Of a stretch of 21,301 nt of DNA, positions 7,276 to 14,650 are shown in pieces; positions within the stretch are counted from its first letter, which is position 1, and the number at the start of each line of letters is the position of its first letter. Source of the stretch: CBDULX01 sp965368175 (GTDB lineage Bacteria > Pseudomonadota > Gammaproteobacteria > SZUA-229); contig CBDULX010000026.1 in NCBI GenBank assembly GCA_965368175.1, positions 1 through 21,301 on the forward strand, in the 5' to 3' direction. The translations under genes and the position numbers were made by a program. The notes under the pieces were generated by a model that did no database searches, was not told where the DNA came from, and worked only from the letters and a program-made list of their open reading frames with translations.

Positions 7276-8529
7276 ATGCAAATAGAAGAAAAACCACAAT
7301 TCACCAAACAACCCTTCTGGACCACGTTCACTTCGGCTCCGCATCGTATGATGTTTTTTGCCGGTGCCATACAATTGTTATTACCGGCACTGTTCTGGTC
7401 GATTGAATTAATCGGACGATATACAGAACTATGGACACCGCTGGAGATAGCTATCCCCAGTACATGGGCCCATGGTTTTATCATGCTCTATGGGGTATTT
7501 GTTTTTTTCATATTCGGCTTCCTGTTTACCGTTTACCCGCGCTGGATGAATGGCCCATTGGTGCCCAAAGACAGTTATATCAGTACCTTTATCTGGCTAT
7601 CACTGGGTCTGATACTGTTCGAACTAGGCCTTTTTTTCAATTCACTGCTGGCCACTGTCGGACTGTCTATCTTTTTATTCGGCTGGGCCTATGGCCTGTA
7701 TGCCCTGTTTAAGGTCTATCGGGCAGCGCCTGCACAAAACAAGGTTTATGAAACAATACTAAATATTGCACTCACAGGCGGCTGGCTCGGTGCCGCCAGC
7801 TTCCTGGCCTGGATGTTAACCGATGACTGGTTCTACCTGTCCTTCTCGTTAAAAGCCGGTATCTGGATATTCATGTTGCCGGTGTTATTTACTGTCAGTC
7901 ATCGCATGCTGCCTTTTTTCAGCAGTTCCGTAATCAGAAACTATATCGTAGTGCAACCGCGCTGGAGTTTATTCGGTCTTCTCGCCGCCAGTATTGGCCA
8001 CCTGATACTCGATCTTGCCCAACTGCCACAATGGCTGTTTCTGGTCGATATCCCGATGGCGGCCATTGCCATTTATCATAGTGTAAAATGGGATTTACCC
8101 GGCAGCTTCGTCGATCGTCTGCTGGCCGTACTTCACATGGCATTCCTCTGGCTGGGAATAGGCATGACCTTATACAGTGTGCAAAGTCTTTATCTATTAC
8201 TAACAGATGAATTAATTCTGACACGAGCACCCTTGCATGCTATTACCATTGGTTATTTTTCATCACTGCTAGTTGCCATGGCCTCTCGCGTGAGTTACGG
8301 CCACTCCGGCCGTATGCTGATTCTGGACAATACAGTCTGGGCACTATTTCTGGGCATTCAACTAACGGCTGTATTTCGCATATTGTCGGACACAACTGCA
8401 TTAAATCAAATTTTCGGCATTAATCTTAATATCATTGCTGTATTGCTGTGGGTACTGTGCATGGCAGCCTGGGTGGTTCGCTTTGGCCCGGTTTACCTGA
8501 GTCAGCGTGTTGATGGAAAACCCGGATAA
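7276..8529 (+). CDS. nnrS: NnrS family heme/copper membrane protein
   Basis: NnrS proteins are roughly 12-TM heme- and copper-containing membrane proteins of NO metabolism, implicated in relief of nitrosative stress and iron-NO complex formation. The 417-residue protein is almost wholly hydrophobic and has the family's landmark histidines: H23 in APHRMMFF, H66 in WAHGFIMLYG, H321 in LHAITIGY and H343 in SYGHSGRM. The LFTVYPRWMNGP segment after the second helix is also typical. It has its own box-driven promoter and is followed, after another box, by a hemerythrin gene. The start ATG at 7276 has no strong ribosome site; the next in-frame ATG (M25) would remove H23. Confidence 0.92.
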   Translation: MQIEEKPQFTKQPFWTTFTSAPHRMMFFAGAIQLLLPALFWSIELIGRYTELWTPLEIAIPSTWAHGFIMLYGVFVFFIFGFLFTVYPRWMNGPLVPKDSYISTFIWLSLGLILFELGLFFNSLLATVGLSIFLFGWAYGLYALFKVYRAAPAQNKVYETILNIALTGGWLGAASFLAWMLTDDWFYLSFSLKAGIWIFMLPVLFTVSHRMLPFFSSSVIRNYIVVQPRWSLFGLLAASIGHLILDLAQLPQWLFLVDIPMAAIAIYHSVKWDLPGSFVDRLLAVLHMAFLWLGIGMTLYSVQSLYLLLTDELILTRAPLHAITIGYFSSLLVAMASRVSYGHSGRMLILDNTVWALFLGIQLTAVFRILSDTTALNQIFGINLNIIAVLLWVLCMAAWVVRFGPVYLSQRVDGKPG

Positions 8530-8547
8530 AAAATCTGTCTGTGAAAA

Positions 8548-8592
8548 TTGATTTACATTAAAGTTATCTGGCATACCGACATTTAGCATAAT
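8548..8592 (+). promoter_or_regulatory. FNR-type box and -10 of the hemerythrin-DUF2249 pair
   Basis: TTGAT-TTAC-ATTAA at 8548-8561 matches the FNR/DNR palindrome with one change (ATCAA to ATTAA). TAGCAT at 8584-8589, overlapped by CATAAT at 8587-8592, lies 32 bp from the box centre and is the same hexamer as at nirS. The gene starts at 8612. Confidence 0.68.
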
Positions 8593-8611
8593 CGAAAACA
8601 AGGAGACACAG

Positions 8612-9061
8612 ATGGTTTCAATACAGAACATCATGACCCAGGATCACAAACGATGTGACGATTATTTTGCACAGGCCGAAAATCATGCTATGGAAATGGA
8701 CTGGGACAATACACAGCTAATGACGGAAAAATTTTATCAGGCCCTGAAACAGCACTTCAATCAGGAAGAAAACAAACTCTTCCCAGCCTTCGAAAATGCT
8801 ACCGGAATGCGCCAGGGCCCAACCATGATCATGCGACAGGAACATCAGCAAATACGAGAGCTTCTGGATGAATTACTAAAGGCTACCGCTGATAAAAATA
8901 GCGATCGTTTCTTCGGCCTGGCCGAAACCCTGCATATATTCATGCAACAGCATAATATGAAAGAGGAACAGATCTTATACCCAATGATCGATCAGGAATG
9001 CAGCAATGACACGGAACAGTTATTGTCAGGCTTTGTCACTGATCAGCCAAATGTTGCATGA
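8612..9061 (+). CDS. Hemerythrin HHE-domain protein
   Basis: A soluble 149-residue four-helix HHE cation-binding protein. Likely diiron ligands are H12, H48 with E52 (HFNQE), H78 (QEHQQ), H108, and H114 with E118 (HNMKE). It belongs to the DUF438/YtfE-like HHE group rather than the O2-carrier type of the first gene. The related YtfE/DNR-associated proteins repair NO-damaged iron centres or release NO from iron; the role here is inferred from that and from the box upstream. AAGGAGA lies about 5 bases before the start. The DUF2249 gene follows 32 bases after the stop. Confidence 0.88.
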   Translation: MVSIQNIMTQDHKRCDDYFAQAENHAMEMDWDNTQLMTEKFYQALKQHFNQEENKLFPAFENATGMRQGPTMIMRQEHQQIRELLDELLKATADKNSDRFFGLAETLHIFMQQHNMKEEQILYPMIDQECSNDTEQLLSGFVTDQPNVA

Positions 9062-9093
9062 ACTTTTAATCGTAATTCAACTGGAATAGAAAC

Positions 9094-9351
9094 ATGGCAA
9101 AAGAAATTGTGCTAGATGTACACGATTTACCGCCACCTGAACCTATGGACAGGGCAATGGACGCCCTGGATAAACTTGCAGCTGGCGAGTATCTGAAAAT
9201 GATTCACCGCATGCAACCTTTTCCTTTATATAATATTCTCGCCGAAAATAATTTCAGATACCTGGTTAAACCAGGGGAACATGGCTTTGATATTTACATC
9301 TGGAAAATGGGCGATAATGACTCTGAACAGGTTATAAATAATATGAGCTGA
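9094..9351 (+). CDS. DUF2249 domain protein (TusA/SirA-like fold)
   Basis: An 85-residue protein that is a single DUF2249 domain: the pattern LDVHDLPPPEPMDRAMDALD, then HRMQPFPLYNIL, is the hallmark of the family. DUF2249 is related in fold to the TusA/SirA sulfur-carrier proteins, but the usual N-terminal CPxP cysteine motif is replaced by LPPPEP, so persulfide transfer is unlikely. DUF2249 domains often occur beside or fused to hemerythrin domains in denitrification loci, as here with the hemerythrin gene 32 bases upstream. The pair probably acts together in NO or iron handling. Function is otherwise unknown. Confidence 0.87.
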   Translation: MAKEIVLDVHDLPPPEPMDRAMDALDKLAAGEYLKMIHRMQPFPLYNILAENNFRYLVKPGEHGFDIYIWKMGDNDSEQVINNMS

Positions 9352-9378
9352 TTAGCTCATTCATAATAACGAGACTTG

Positions 9379-9519
9379 AAAAGAAAACGCGAATGCACGC
9401 AAATTTAACAAACAGGAGGTCGGCTATAAACCCACCCCGACATCGTATCAATTTTACAGATCAAGAAATATATATAAAAAATATTTGCGTTAATTCGCGT
9501 TTATTTGCGTTTTCTTTTA
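9379..9519. repeat. Palindromic element B, related to element A
   Basis: The outer 12 bases AAAAGAAAACGC (9379-9390) are exactly complementary to 9508-9519. Inside, the left arm GAATGCACGCAAAT pairs with the right arm at two mismatches or so after a 10-base slip. The right arm is three roughly 10-base units (TTTGCGTTAA, TTCGCGTTTA, TTTGCGTTTT, 9484-9513). Both A and B have ATGCACGCAA in the left arm and AACGCAAATAAACGC, read as complement, in the right arm, so they belong to one family. The centre differs from that of A. Confidence 0.75.
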
Positions 9520-9582
9520 CAAAGCCAGTGCACCGTGTAACGTTCAATTAACCAATCTGTATAGCACTTCTGGATAAGATCC

Positions 9583-10878
9583 ATGAATTACACCCAGCTA
9601 TCACTGCAACAGGCACCCAGCATAGCCACGCCTATGCGTTTTCTCGTTACTGCACCCCTGTTCGCGATCGCGGCTGCCTTGTTATTCATCATCAACGGAC
9701 CGGAAATGCTCTACAGTCGCTGGCTGCCCAATACCATCGCAGCTACTCACCTGATTACCCTGGGCTTTGTTACCATGTCGATGCTGGGTGCGCTGTTTCA
9801 GTTATTACCCGTTCTCGCAGGGTCCTCATTTCCAAAATTCAGTATCACCAGTCCACTGATTCATGCATTATTTAGCGGTGGCGTAGTATGTCTTAGCCTT
9901 GGACTTGCACGCTCCCAGCCGCTATTGATTAAAATAGCACTGTTTCTATTGCTACCTGCTTTGCTCATATTTTTAATCGGGGCCAGTATCAGTTTATCTA
10001 AAGCCCAGTCCAGTCATGCATCAGTTAAAGGCATGAAATATTCAATTTTGGCTTTATGGATAACACTGATTTTCGGCACCATACTGGCCAGTGGTCATGG
10101 CTGGCAATCCGTAGCTTTATTACGACAATATACCGGACTGCATGTAGCCTGGGCCAGTATTGGCTGGATCACGATTATGACCATTGCTATTGCCTACCAG
10201 GTAACACCTATGTTCCAGGTCACCAATAGCTACCCCAATATTATACAAAGAGCTTTGATTCCTGCTATTTTTACAGGCTTGATTTGCTGGACTCTCGTCA
10301 GTTATTTCACACTGTCCAGTATCGTTAATTTGTCCTGGCTTAGTACGACCCTGGAACTATTTATCTGCCTGTTATTAGTAATTTATGTAGTTGTTAGCAT
10401 ACGATTACTGATGAAACGTAAAAAAAGACTCATCGATAGCTCACTTTATTTCTTACTGGCGGGCCTCATAAACCTGATTATTTCAATCATTGTATTTTTA
10501 TATTCTAAAATAGATTATTCTGACCAGAGCATGTTAACAGGCTTGATATTTTTTACTGGCTTTGTGATTTCGATTATTAACGGCATGTTTTATAAAATCA
10601 TACCCTTCCTGATCTGGCTGCATTTAAACCGCAGACTGGCTTTCACAAACCGCAGCCTGTCGAACATTCCTACTATGAATGAGATCATACCGCATAAAAA
10701 ATCTTTCATGCAATTTTTATTTCATATACTGTCGCTCTTCATGACATTGGCGGCCATTCAATATCCCACAGTTTTTTTCTATCCTGCTGCTATAAGCTGG
10801 CTATTTAACTGGAGTCTGCTGTTTTTACTTGTAGTTAAATCTCTGCTTATATATCGCAATAGCTGTCAACTAAATTAG
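9583..10878 (+). CDS. Polytopic membrane protein with conserved-looking histidines, denitrification-associated
   Basis: A 431-residue protein with about 12 hydrophobic segments and no soluble domain. Histidines in helix-end positions typical of heme or metal ligation are H56 in AATHLITLGF, H172 in ASGHGWQ, H187 in TGLHVAWASIGW, and H347 in IWLHLNRR; GFVTMSMLGALFQLLPVLAG and AYQVTPMFQV recall NnrS or heme-copper oxidase subunit I-like proteins. I do not recognise a named family with confidence. It lies between element B and the nirS promoter, with no FNR/DNR box of its own that I can see. It may be a second NnrS-like protein or a quinol-linked electron-transfer component; this is inference from composition and context. 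Confidence 0.7.
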   Translation: MNYTQLSLQQAPSIATPMRFLVTAPLFAIAAALLFIINGPEMLYSRWLPNTIAATHLITLGFVTMSMLGALFQLLPVLAGSSFPKFSITSPLIHALFSGGVVCLSLGLARSQPLLIKIALFLLLPALLIFLIGASISLSKAQSSHASVKGMKYSILALWITLIFGTILASGHGWQSVALLRQYTGLHVAWASIGWITIMTIAIAYQVTPMFQVTNSYPNIIQRALIPAIFTGLICWTLVSYFTLSSIVNLSWLSTTLELFICLLLVIYVVVSIRLLMKRKKRLIDSSLYFLLAGLINLIISIIVFLYSKIDYSDQSMLTGLIFFTGFVISIINGMFYKIIPFLIWLHLNRRLAFTNRSLSNIPTMNEIIPHKKSFMQFLFHILSLFMTLAAIQYPTVFFYPAAISWLFNWSLLFLLVVKSLLIYRNSCQLN

Positions 10879-10902
10879 TAAATTCTTATGCCGCTCAATG
10901 AA

Positions 10903-10916
10903 TTGACGAACATCAA
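10903..10916 (+). promoter_or_regulatory. Distal FNR/DNR-type box upstream of nirS
   Basis: TTGAC-GAAC-ATCAA is a perfect match. Its centre is 73 bp (about seven helical turns) upstream of the centre of the proximal box, so both sites would lie on the same face of the DNA. Confidence 0.78.
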
Positions 10917-10975
10917 GGCCATTTATCCTTTACTACTTTTTACTAGAGATTGATTTCCACCACTGTTGAGATAAG

Positions 10976-11018
10976 TTGACTCATATCAAAGCATAAACAT
11001 GCCCTGAGCCACTAGCAT
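10976..11018 (+). promoter_or_regulatory. Proximal FNR/DNR-type box and -10 of nirS
   Basis: TTGAC-TCAT-ATCAA at 10976-10989 is a perfect match. TAGCAT at 11013-11018 is a plausible -10, 33 bp from the box centre, as in class II FNR-activated promoters. The nirS start is at 11068. Confidence 0.83.
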
Positions 11019-11067
11019 ACGCAGTGATAAAAACAACTACCTATTACATCCAGCAGGAGTGAGGCAA

Positions 11068-12705
11068 ATGAAGCGAAAAAACCTGACGCAGTTTATAACA
11101 GCCAGTTTTATTGCTGCATCAGCAATTGCTGTTATGCCTGCAGCATACGCTGCAAAAGCACAACAACCTACAATGTCCGAAGCCGATTTTGAAACCGCTA
11201 AAACACTTTACTTCCAGCGTTGCGCAGGTTGTCATGGCGTTTTGCGCAAAGGCGCTACAGGTAAAAACCTGGAACCTGAGAACACAATTAAAAAAGGCCA
11301 GAATCGCCTGGAAAAAATTATTGCTCTAGGCACCGAAGGTGGCATGAATAACTTTGATGATATTCTTTCGAAAAAAGAAATCAGCATGCTGGCCACCTAC
11401 ATCCAGATTGATCCACCTAAACCACCCGAAATGTCGCTGGCATTAATGAAAGAGCGTCATAAAGTTTTTGTTCAACCTAAAGATTATCCAACTAAGCCCA
11501 TGCATGGTCGTAACTGGGAAAACTTCTTTCTGGTTATTGAACGTGACGTAGGAAAAGTAGCCATTGTCGATGGTGACAAACATGAAATCGTTGCTCATAT
11601 ACAGACCGGTTATGCGGTACATGTACTTAAAACAGCTGAACATCACAATCTGTTAAAAACAGAAAATCCTGGCCGTTTCTGGTACACCATGGGTCGCGAC
11701 GGCAAGCTCACCAAAATCGATATCTGGGCGAAGCCTGAAAATATGAAAATAGCAGAAGTACAGGTCGCTTATGATGCTCGTGACGTAGCTGTATCCGGTG
11801 ATGGCAAATATATCATTGGTGGTAGCTACTGGCCGCCACATTTTGCCATTGTCGATTCCGCCACCATGGAACCTCTAAAAGTAGTATCCTCCAGAGGTGT
11901 AAATATTGACGGTGAATACACAGAGGAATCACGTGTTGCCGCCATTTACGACACACCCAATGCAACTTCCTGGATTGTTGCCATGAAAGAGCTTGGACAG
12001 ATGTGGCAGGTAGACTACTCAGACATTAATAACCTGAGTATTGTGCAAATGAATACCGCCAAGTTCCTGCATGATGGTTTCTTCGACCCCACTGGCCGAT
12101 ACTTCCAGATTGCGGCCAACGCTTCGAACAAAATGGTAGTGGTAGATACCAAGACACGTAAACTTGAAGCCATGATTGATGTTGATAAACTGCCACATCC
12201 TGGCCCAGGCGCTAACTGGATAGATCCAAAATGCGGCCCTGTAGCCGGTACTACACATCTTGGTACAGGTAAAGTCACTGTCTGGGGTAATGATCCAGTT
12301 AAACACAAAAGCAATGCCTGGAAGGTCTGTTACGAAGTTGAAACTGATGGTCCCGGAGTATTCCTGCGCACCCATCCAAAATCAGATTATGTATGGGCAG
12401 ACCAGACCAAACATCCAGAACCCGAGGTACAGCAGTCAGTCCAGGTTATCGACAAGAAAACCCAGAAGATTGTTAAAACCATACGTCTGACCGATAAAAA
12501 AGGTTATGCCGCGGTCCATTTCGAGTTTAACGATGATGGTTCAGAAGTCTGGGTGTCTGTCTGGAATCGTTCAGACTCCAAAGAACCTAATGGTGAAATC
12601 GTAGTCTTCGACGCAAAAACTCTTAAAGAGAAAAAACGCATTAAAGGCTTCTATGCACCAACCGGTAAATTCAACGTATATAACAGAATTCACCACGTAA
12701 CATAA
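11068..12705 (+). CDS. nirS: Cytochrome cd1 nitrite reductase
   Basis: NirS reduces nitrite to NO in the periplasm, using heme c and heme d1. The 545-residue precursor has a signal peptide ending near AYA (26-28), a c-type domain with CAGCH at 52-56 in the NirS-specific setting HGVLRKGATGKNL, and an eight-bladed propeller. Key d1-site histidines are all present: H185 (TGYAVH, proximal ligand), H335 (FLHDG) and H377 (LPHPGPGAN, catalytic). The C-terminus TGKFNVYN is typical. Retention of both catalytic histidines argues for NirS over NirN. ATG 11068 is preferred to GTG 11059 because AGGAG lies 8 bases upstream of it. Compared with P. aeruginosa NirS from memory there is an extra 8-9 residues after H185 (about 190-200). 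Confidence 0.95.
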   Translation: MKRKNLTQFITASFIAASAIAVMPAAYAAKAQQPTMSEADFETAKTLYFQRCAGCHGVLRKGATGKNLEPENTIKKGQNRLEKIIALGTEGGMNNFDDILSKKEISMLATYIQIDPPKPPEMSLALMKERHKVFVQPKDYPTKPMHGRNWENFFLVIERDVGKVAIVDGDKHEIVAHIQTGYAVHVLKTAEHHNLLKTENPGRFWYTMGRDGKLTKIDIWAKPENMKIAEVQVAYDARDVAVSGDGKYIIGGSYWPPHFAIVDSATMEPLKVVSSRGVNIDGEYTEESRVAAIYDTPNATSWIVAMKELGQMWQVDYSDINNLSIVQMNTAKFLHDGFFDPTGRYFQIAANASNKMVVVDTKTRKLEAMIDVDKLPHPGPGANWIDPKCGPVAGTTHLGTGKVTVWGNDPVKHKSNAWKVCYEVETDGPGVFLRTHPKSDYVWADQTKHPEPEVQQSVQVIDKKTQKIVKTIRLTDKKGYAAVHFEFNDDGSEVWVSVWNRSDSKEPNGEIVVFDAKTLKEKKRIKGFYAPTGKFNVYNRIHHVT

Positions 12706-12720
12706 ATAAGGTAGCAATCT

Positions 12721-12750
12721 ATAAGGGCGGGCATCACGGCTCGCCCTTAT
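12721..12750 (+). terminator. Hairpin after nirS, terminator or attenuator
   Basis: A 12-bp stem including one G-U pair (12721-12732 with 12739-12750) and a 6-nt loop begins 15 bases after the nirS stop. The following bases TCTAATAA are not a clean T run, so termination may be partial, letting some transcripts continue into the cytochrome gene. Confidence 0.55.
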
Positions 12751-12802
12751 TCTAATAACAAGTTCCTGTTTAAAAAGGTCCGGCTATTCCTGGAGATATC
12801 CC

Positions 12803-14524
12803 ATGTACGACCTCTATCGTCAATTACTTTCACGCAAAATTATCCTTGGGACTACAGTCGGTGCTGCTATAGTTTTCATGATTGTTGGTGTCATATTCTG
12901 GGGGGGATTCAACACCGCCATGGAAGCAACCAACACTCTCGATTTCTGTATCACCTGCCATGAAATGGAAGACAATGTCTATCAGGAATACAAAAAAACC
13001 ATCCATTACACTAATCGCAGCGGCGTTCGGGCCACATGTTCCGATTGCCATGTACCTGATCCCTGGGTACATAAAGTAGTACGTAAAATACAGGCCAGTA
13101 ACGAAGTCCTGCATAAAATGCTGGGCTCTATCGATACGCCTGAAAAATTCGATGAAAAACGTTTACAGCTAGCTAAAAACGTCTGGAGAACCATGAAAGC
13201 CACGGATTCCAGAGAGTGTCGTAACTGTCACGACTTTGACACCATGAATCCCGAAAACCAGAAACCCCGTTCTGCCAAACAGCATTTAAATGCGATGAAA
13301 GCGGGTAACACCTGTATCGACTGCCACAAAGGCATTGCGCATAATAAGGTTCATGATCAGCTTACCGATGAAGAGCTGGAACAGCTTGAAAAACCTAACC
13401 CCGATTACATTCGTCCTATGGCCCAGCAATGGCTGGCAATGGAAAACCCGGAAGCCACTGAATCGGCGGTTATAGAAACAGCGTCTGCTTCTGACGTTCA
13501 GCCAGTTATCTCACAAACAGAAGACTCTAAGGAGGCGGATGTCACAACAGTAAGTTCAGGTGGTATGATCGACTGGAGTGGCATCACTGGACGCACCGTA
13601 ACAATATTCTATCCAGGTCAAGCATCCATGGAGTGGATGCTGGGTCGTGATCATAGCGGCAAACGCGCCTTCAATACCGGCGACCGTTGTTTCGACTGTC
13701 ATGACAAGGAAGCTGCAGATATCGGAAAGAAAATTGTTACCGGTTTAAAAGAACTGGATGACGGCAGTATGGAGCCCACCCTGATTCCCAACAAACGCGG
13801 TAGCTTCCCGGTTCAGGTACAGGCTTCGCATGATGCCGAAAATTTGTACATGCGCTTTAGCTGGGCTGATTCAGAACATACGCCGGCACCTTTTGTTGAT
13901 GGCGGCAAAATGGACCCGGCCAACAAAGTAAAACTGGCCATTATGTTCGCCACCGATGATGTCGAATACGCAGACCGCGCCGGTTGCTGGGGCACCTGTC
14001 ATGTGGATCTCAGGAGCATGCCTGGTTCACCGGATAAAGCTGCCATTGCGGGCAGCTCTGCGGCCAGCTTCAACTCATCAGATGGCATCACCAAATACAT
14101 TAGCGAAAGCCGTACCGAAATTAATCTCAAAACCCGTAAGGGTCCACTGGGTGGCTGGGATAAATTAAAAGAGGCCGGAGAAATCAAAACTGAACTTGAT
14201 GCGGGACATTTTATGGATTTGCTGCGCTACAAAGCCGGTGAAAATATTTCCGAGAATGGCCACATTCTGGCAGACCGTGCCGTTAATGATGGCATAAACG
14301 TTGAGTTCACGGGTTCTTTGAATAATGGCACCTGGACAGTCGAAGTAGTACGTAAGCTCACATCTGATCAACCTGGAGATATCAGCTTCGACACCTCTGC
14401 GGTATATAACATGGGTTTTGCCATCCACGATGACTACACCAATGCCCGCTATCACCACGTATCACTTGGCTATAAGCTGGGATTTGATAATCCCGAAACT
14501 GAAATTAATGCGGTGAAAAAATAA
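12803..14524 (+). CDS. NirT/NapC-like tetraheme cytochrome fused to a diheme ethylbenzene-dehydrogenase-like domain
   Basis: The N-terminal part is a NapC/NirT quinol dehydrogenase: one membrane anchor (about 13-34) then four heme c sites, CITCH 49-53, CSDCH 79-83, CRNCH 139-143 and CIDCH 171-175. After a polar linker (about 210-258) comes a second periplasmic domain (260-565) with CFDCH at 296-300 and a non-standard CWGTCH at 395-400, where three residues separate the cysteines. Its PVQVQASHDAENLYMRFSW stretch is typical of the ethylbenzene dehydrogenase-related heme-binding domain (EB_dh, Pfam family). Position directly after nirS suggests it carries electrons from quinol to NirS. The start has GGAG 8 bases upstream. 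Six heme sites are visible, one unusual. Confidence 0.88.
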   Translation: MYDLYRQLLSRKIILGTTVGAAIVFMIVGVIFWGGFNTAMEATNTLDFCITCHEMEDNVYQEYKKTIHYTNRSGVRATCSDCHVPDPWVHKVVRKIQASNEVLHKMLGSIDTPEKFDEKRLQLAKNVWRTMKATDSRECRNCHDFDTMNPENQKPRSAKQHLNAMKAGNTCIDCHKGIAHNKVHDQLTDEELEQLEKPNPDYIRPMAQQWLAMENPEATESAVIETASASDVQPVISQTEDSKEADVTTVSSGGMIDWSGITGRTVTIFYPGQASMEWMLGRDHSGKRAFNTGDRCFDCHDKEAADIGKKIVTGLKELDDGSMEPTLIPNKRGSFPVQVQASHDAENLYMRFSWADSEHTPAPFVDGGKMDPANKVKLAIMFATDDVEYADRAGCWGTCHVDLRSMPGSPDKAAIAGSSAASFNSSDGITKYISESRTEINLKTRKGPLGGWDKLKEAGEIKTELDAGHFMDLLRYKAGENISENGHILADRAVNDGINVEFTGSLNNGTWTVEVVRKLTSDQPGDISFDTSAVYNMGFAIHDDYTNARYHHVSLGYKLGFDNPETEINAVKK

Positions 14525-14531
14525 TCCTTGA

Positions 14532-14558
14532 GCTGCGCCCACCACGGGAGGGCGCAGC
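14532..14558 (+). terminator. GC-rich hairpin after the cytochrome gene
   Basis: Perfect 9-bp stem GCTGCGCCC (14532-14540) with 14550-14558, loop of 9. No T run follows, so it is more likely a processing or mRNA-stability hairpin than a strong terminator. Confidence 0.4.
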
Positions 14559-14650
14559 AATGGATAGTTTGACGAGTATGACTTGTGAAGAACAAAGGAA
14601 AAGATAATAATTAATCAAAGACCCCATAAACCTATCAAGGTCACTCAATA

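Noticed and set aside
7000..9519. CRISPR or integron attC site from the repeated TTTGCGTT units
   Set aside because: There are only two palindromic copies, no spacers of constant length, no cas or integrase gene, and none of the attC core motifs GTTRRRY.
12015..12375. Antisense frames of about 100-120 codons inside nirS
   Set aside because: They lie opposite a firm gene, have no ribosome sites or family features, and are expected shadows of codon bias.
11068..12705. NirN (d1 dehydrogenase) instead of NirS
   Set aside because: Both catalytic histidines (FLHDG and LPHPG) and the NirS-type CAGCHGVLRKGATGK segment are present, and two perfect boxes drive it.
14569..14582. TTGAC-GAGT-ATGAC as an FNR/DNR box for the cupredoxin-nirE operon
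   Set aside because: Two mismatches in the second half-site (ATGAC for ATCAA); too weak against the other sites.
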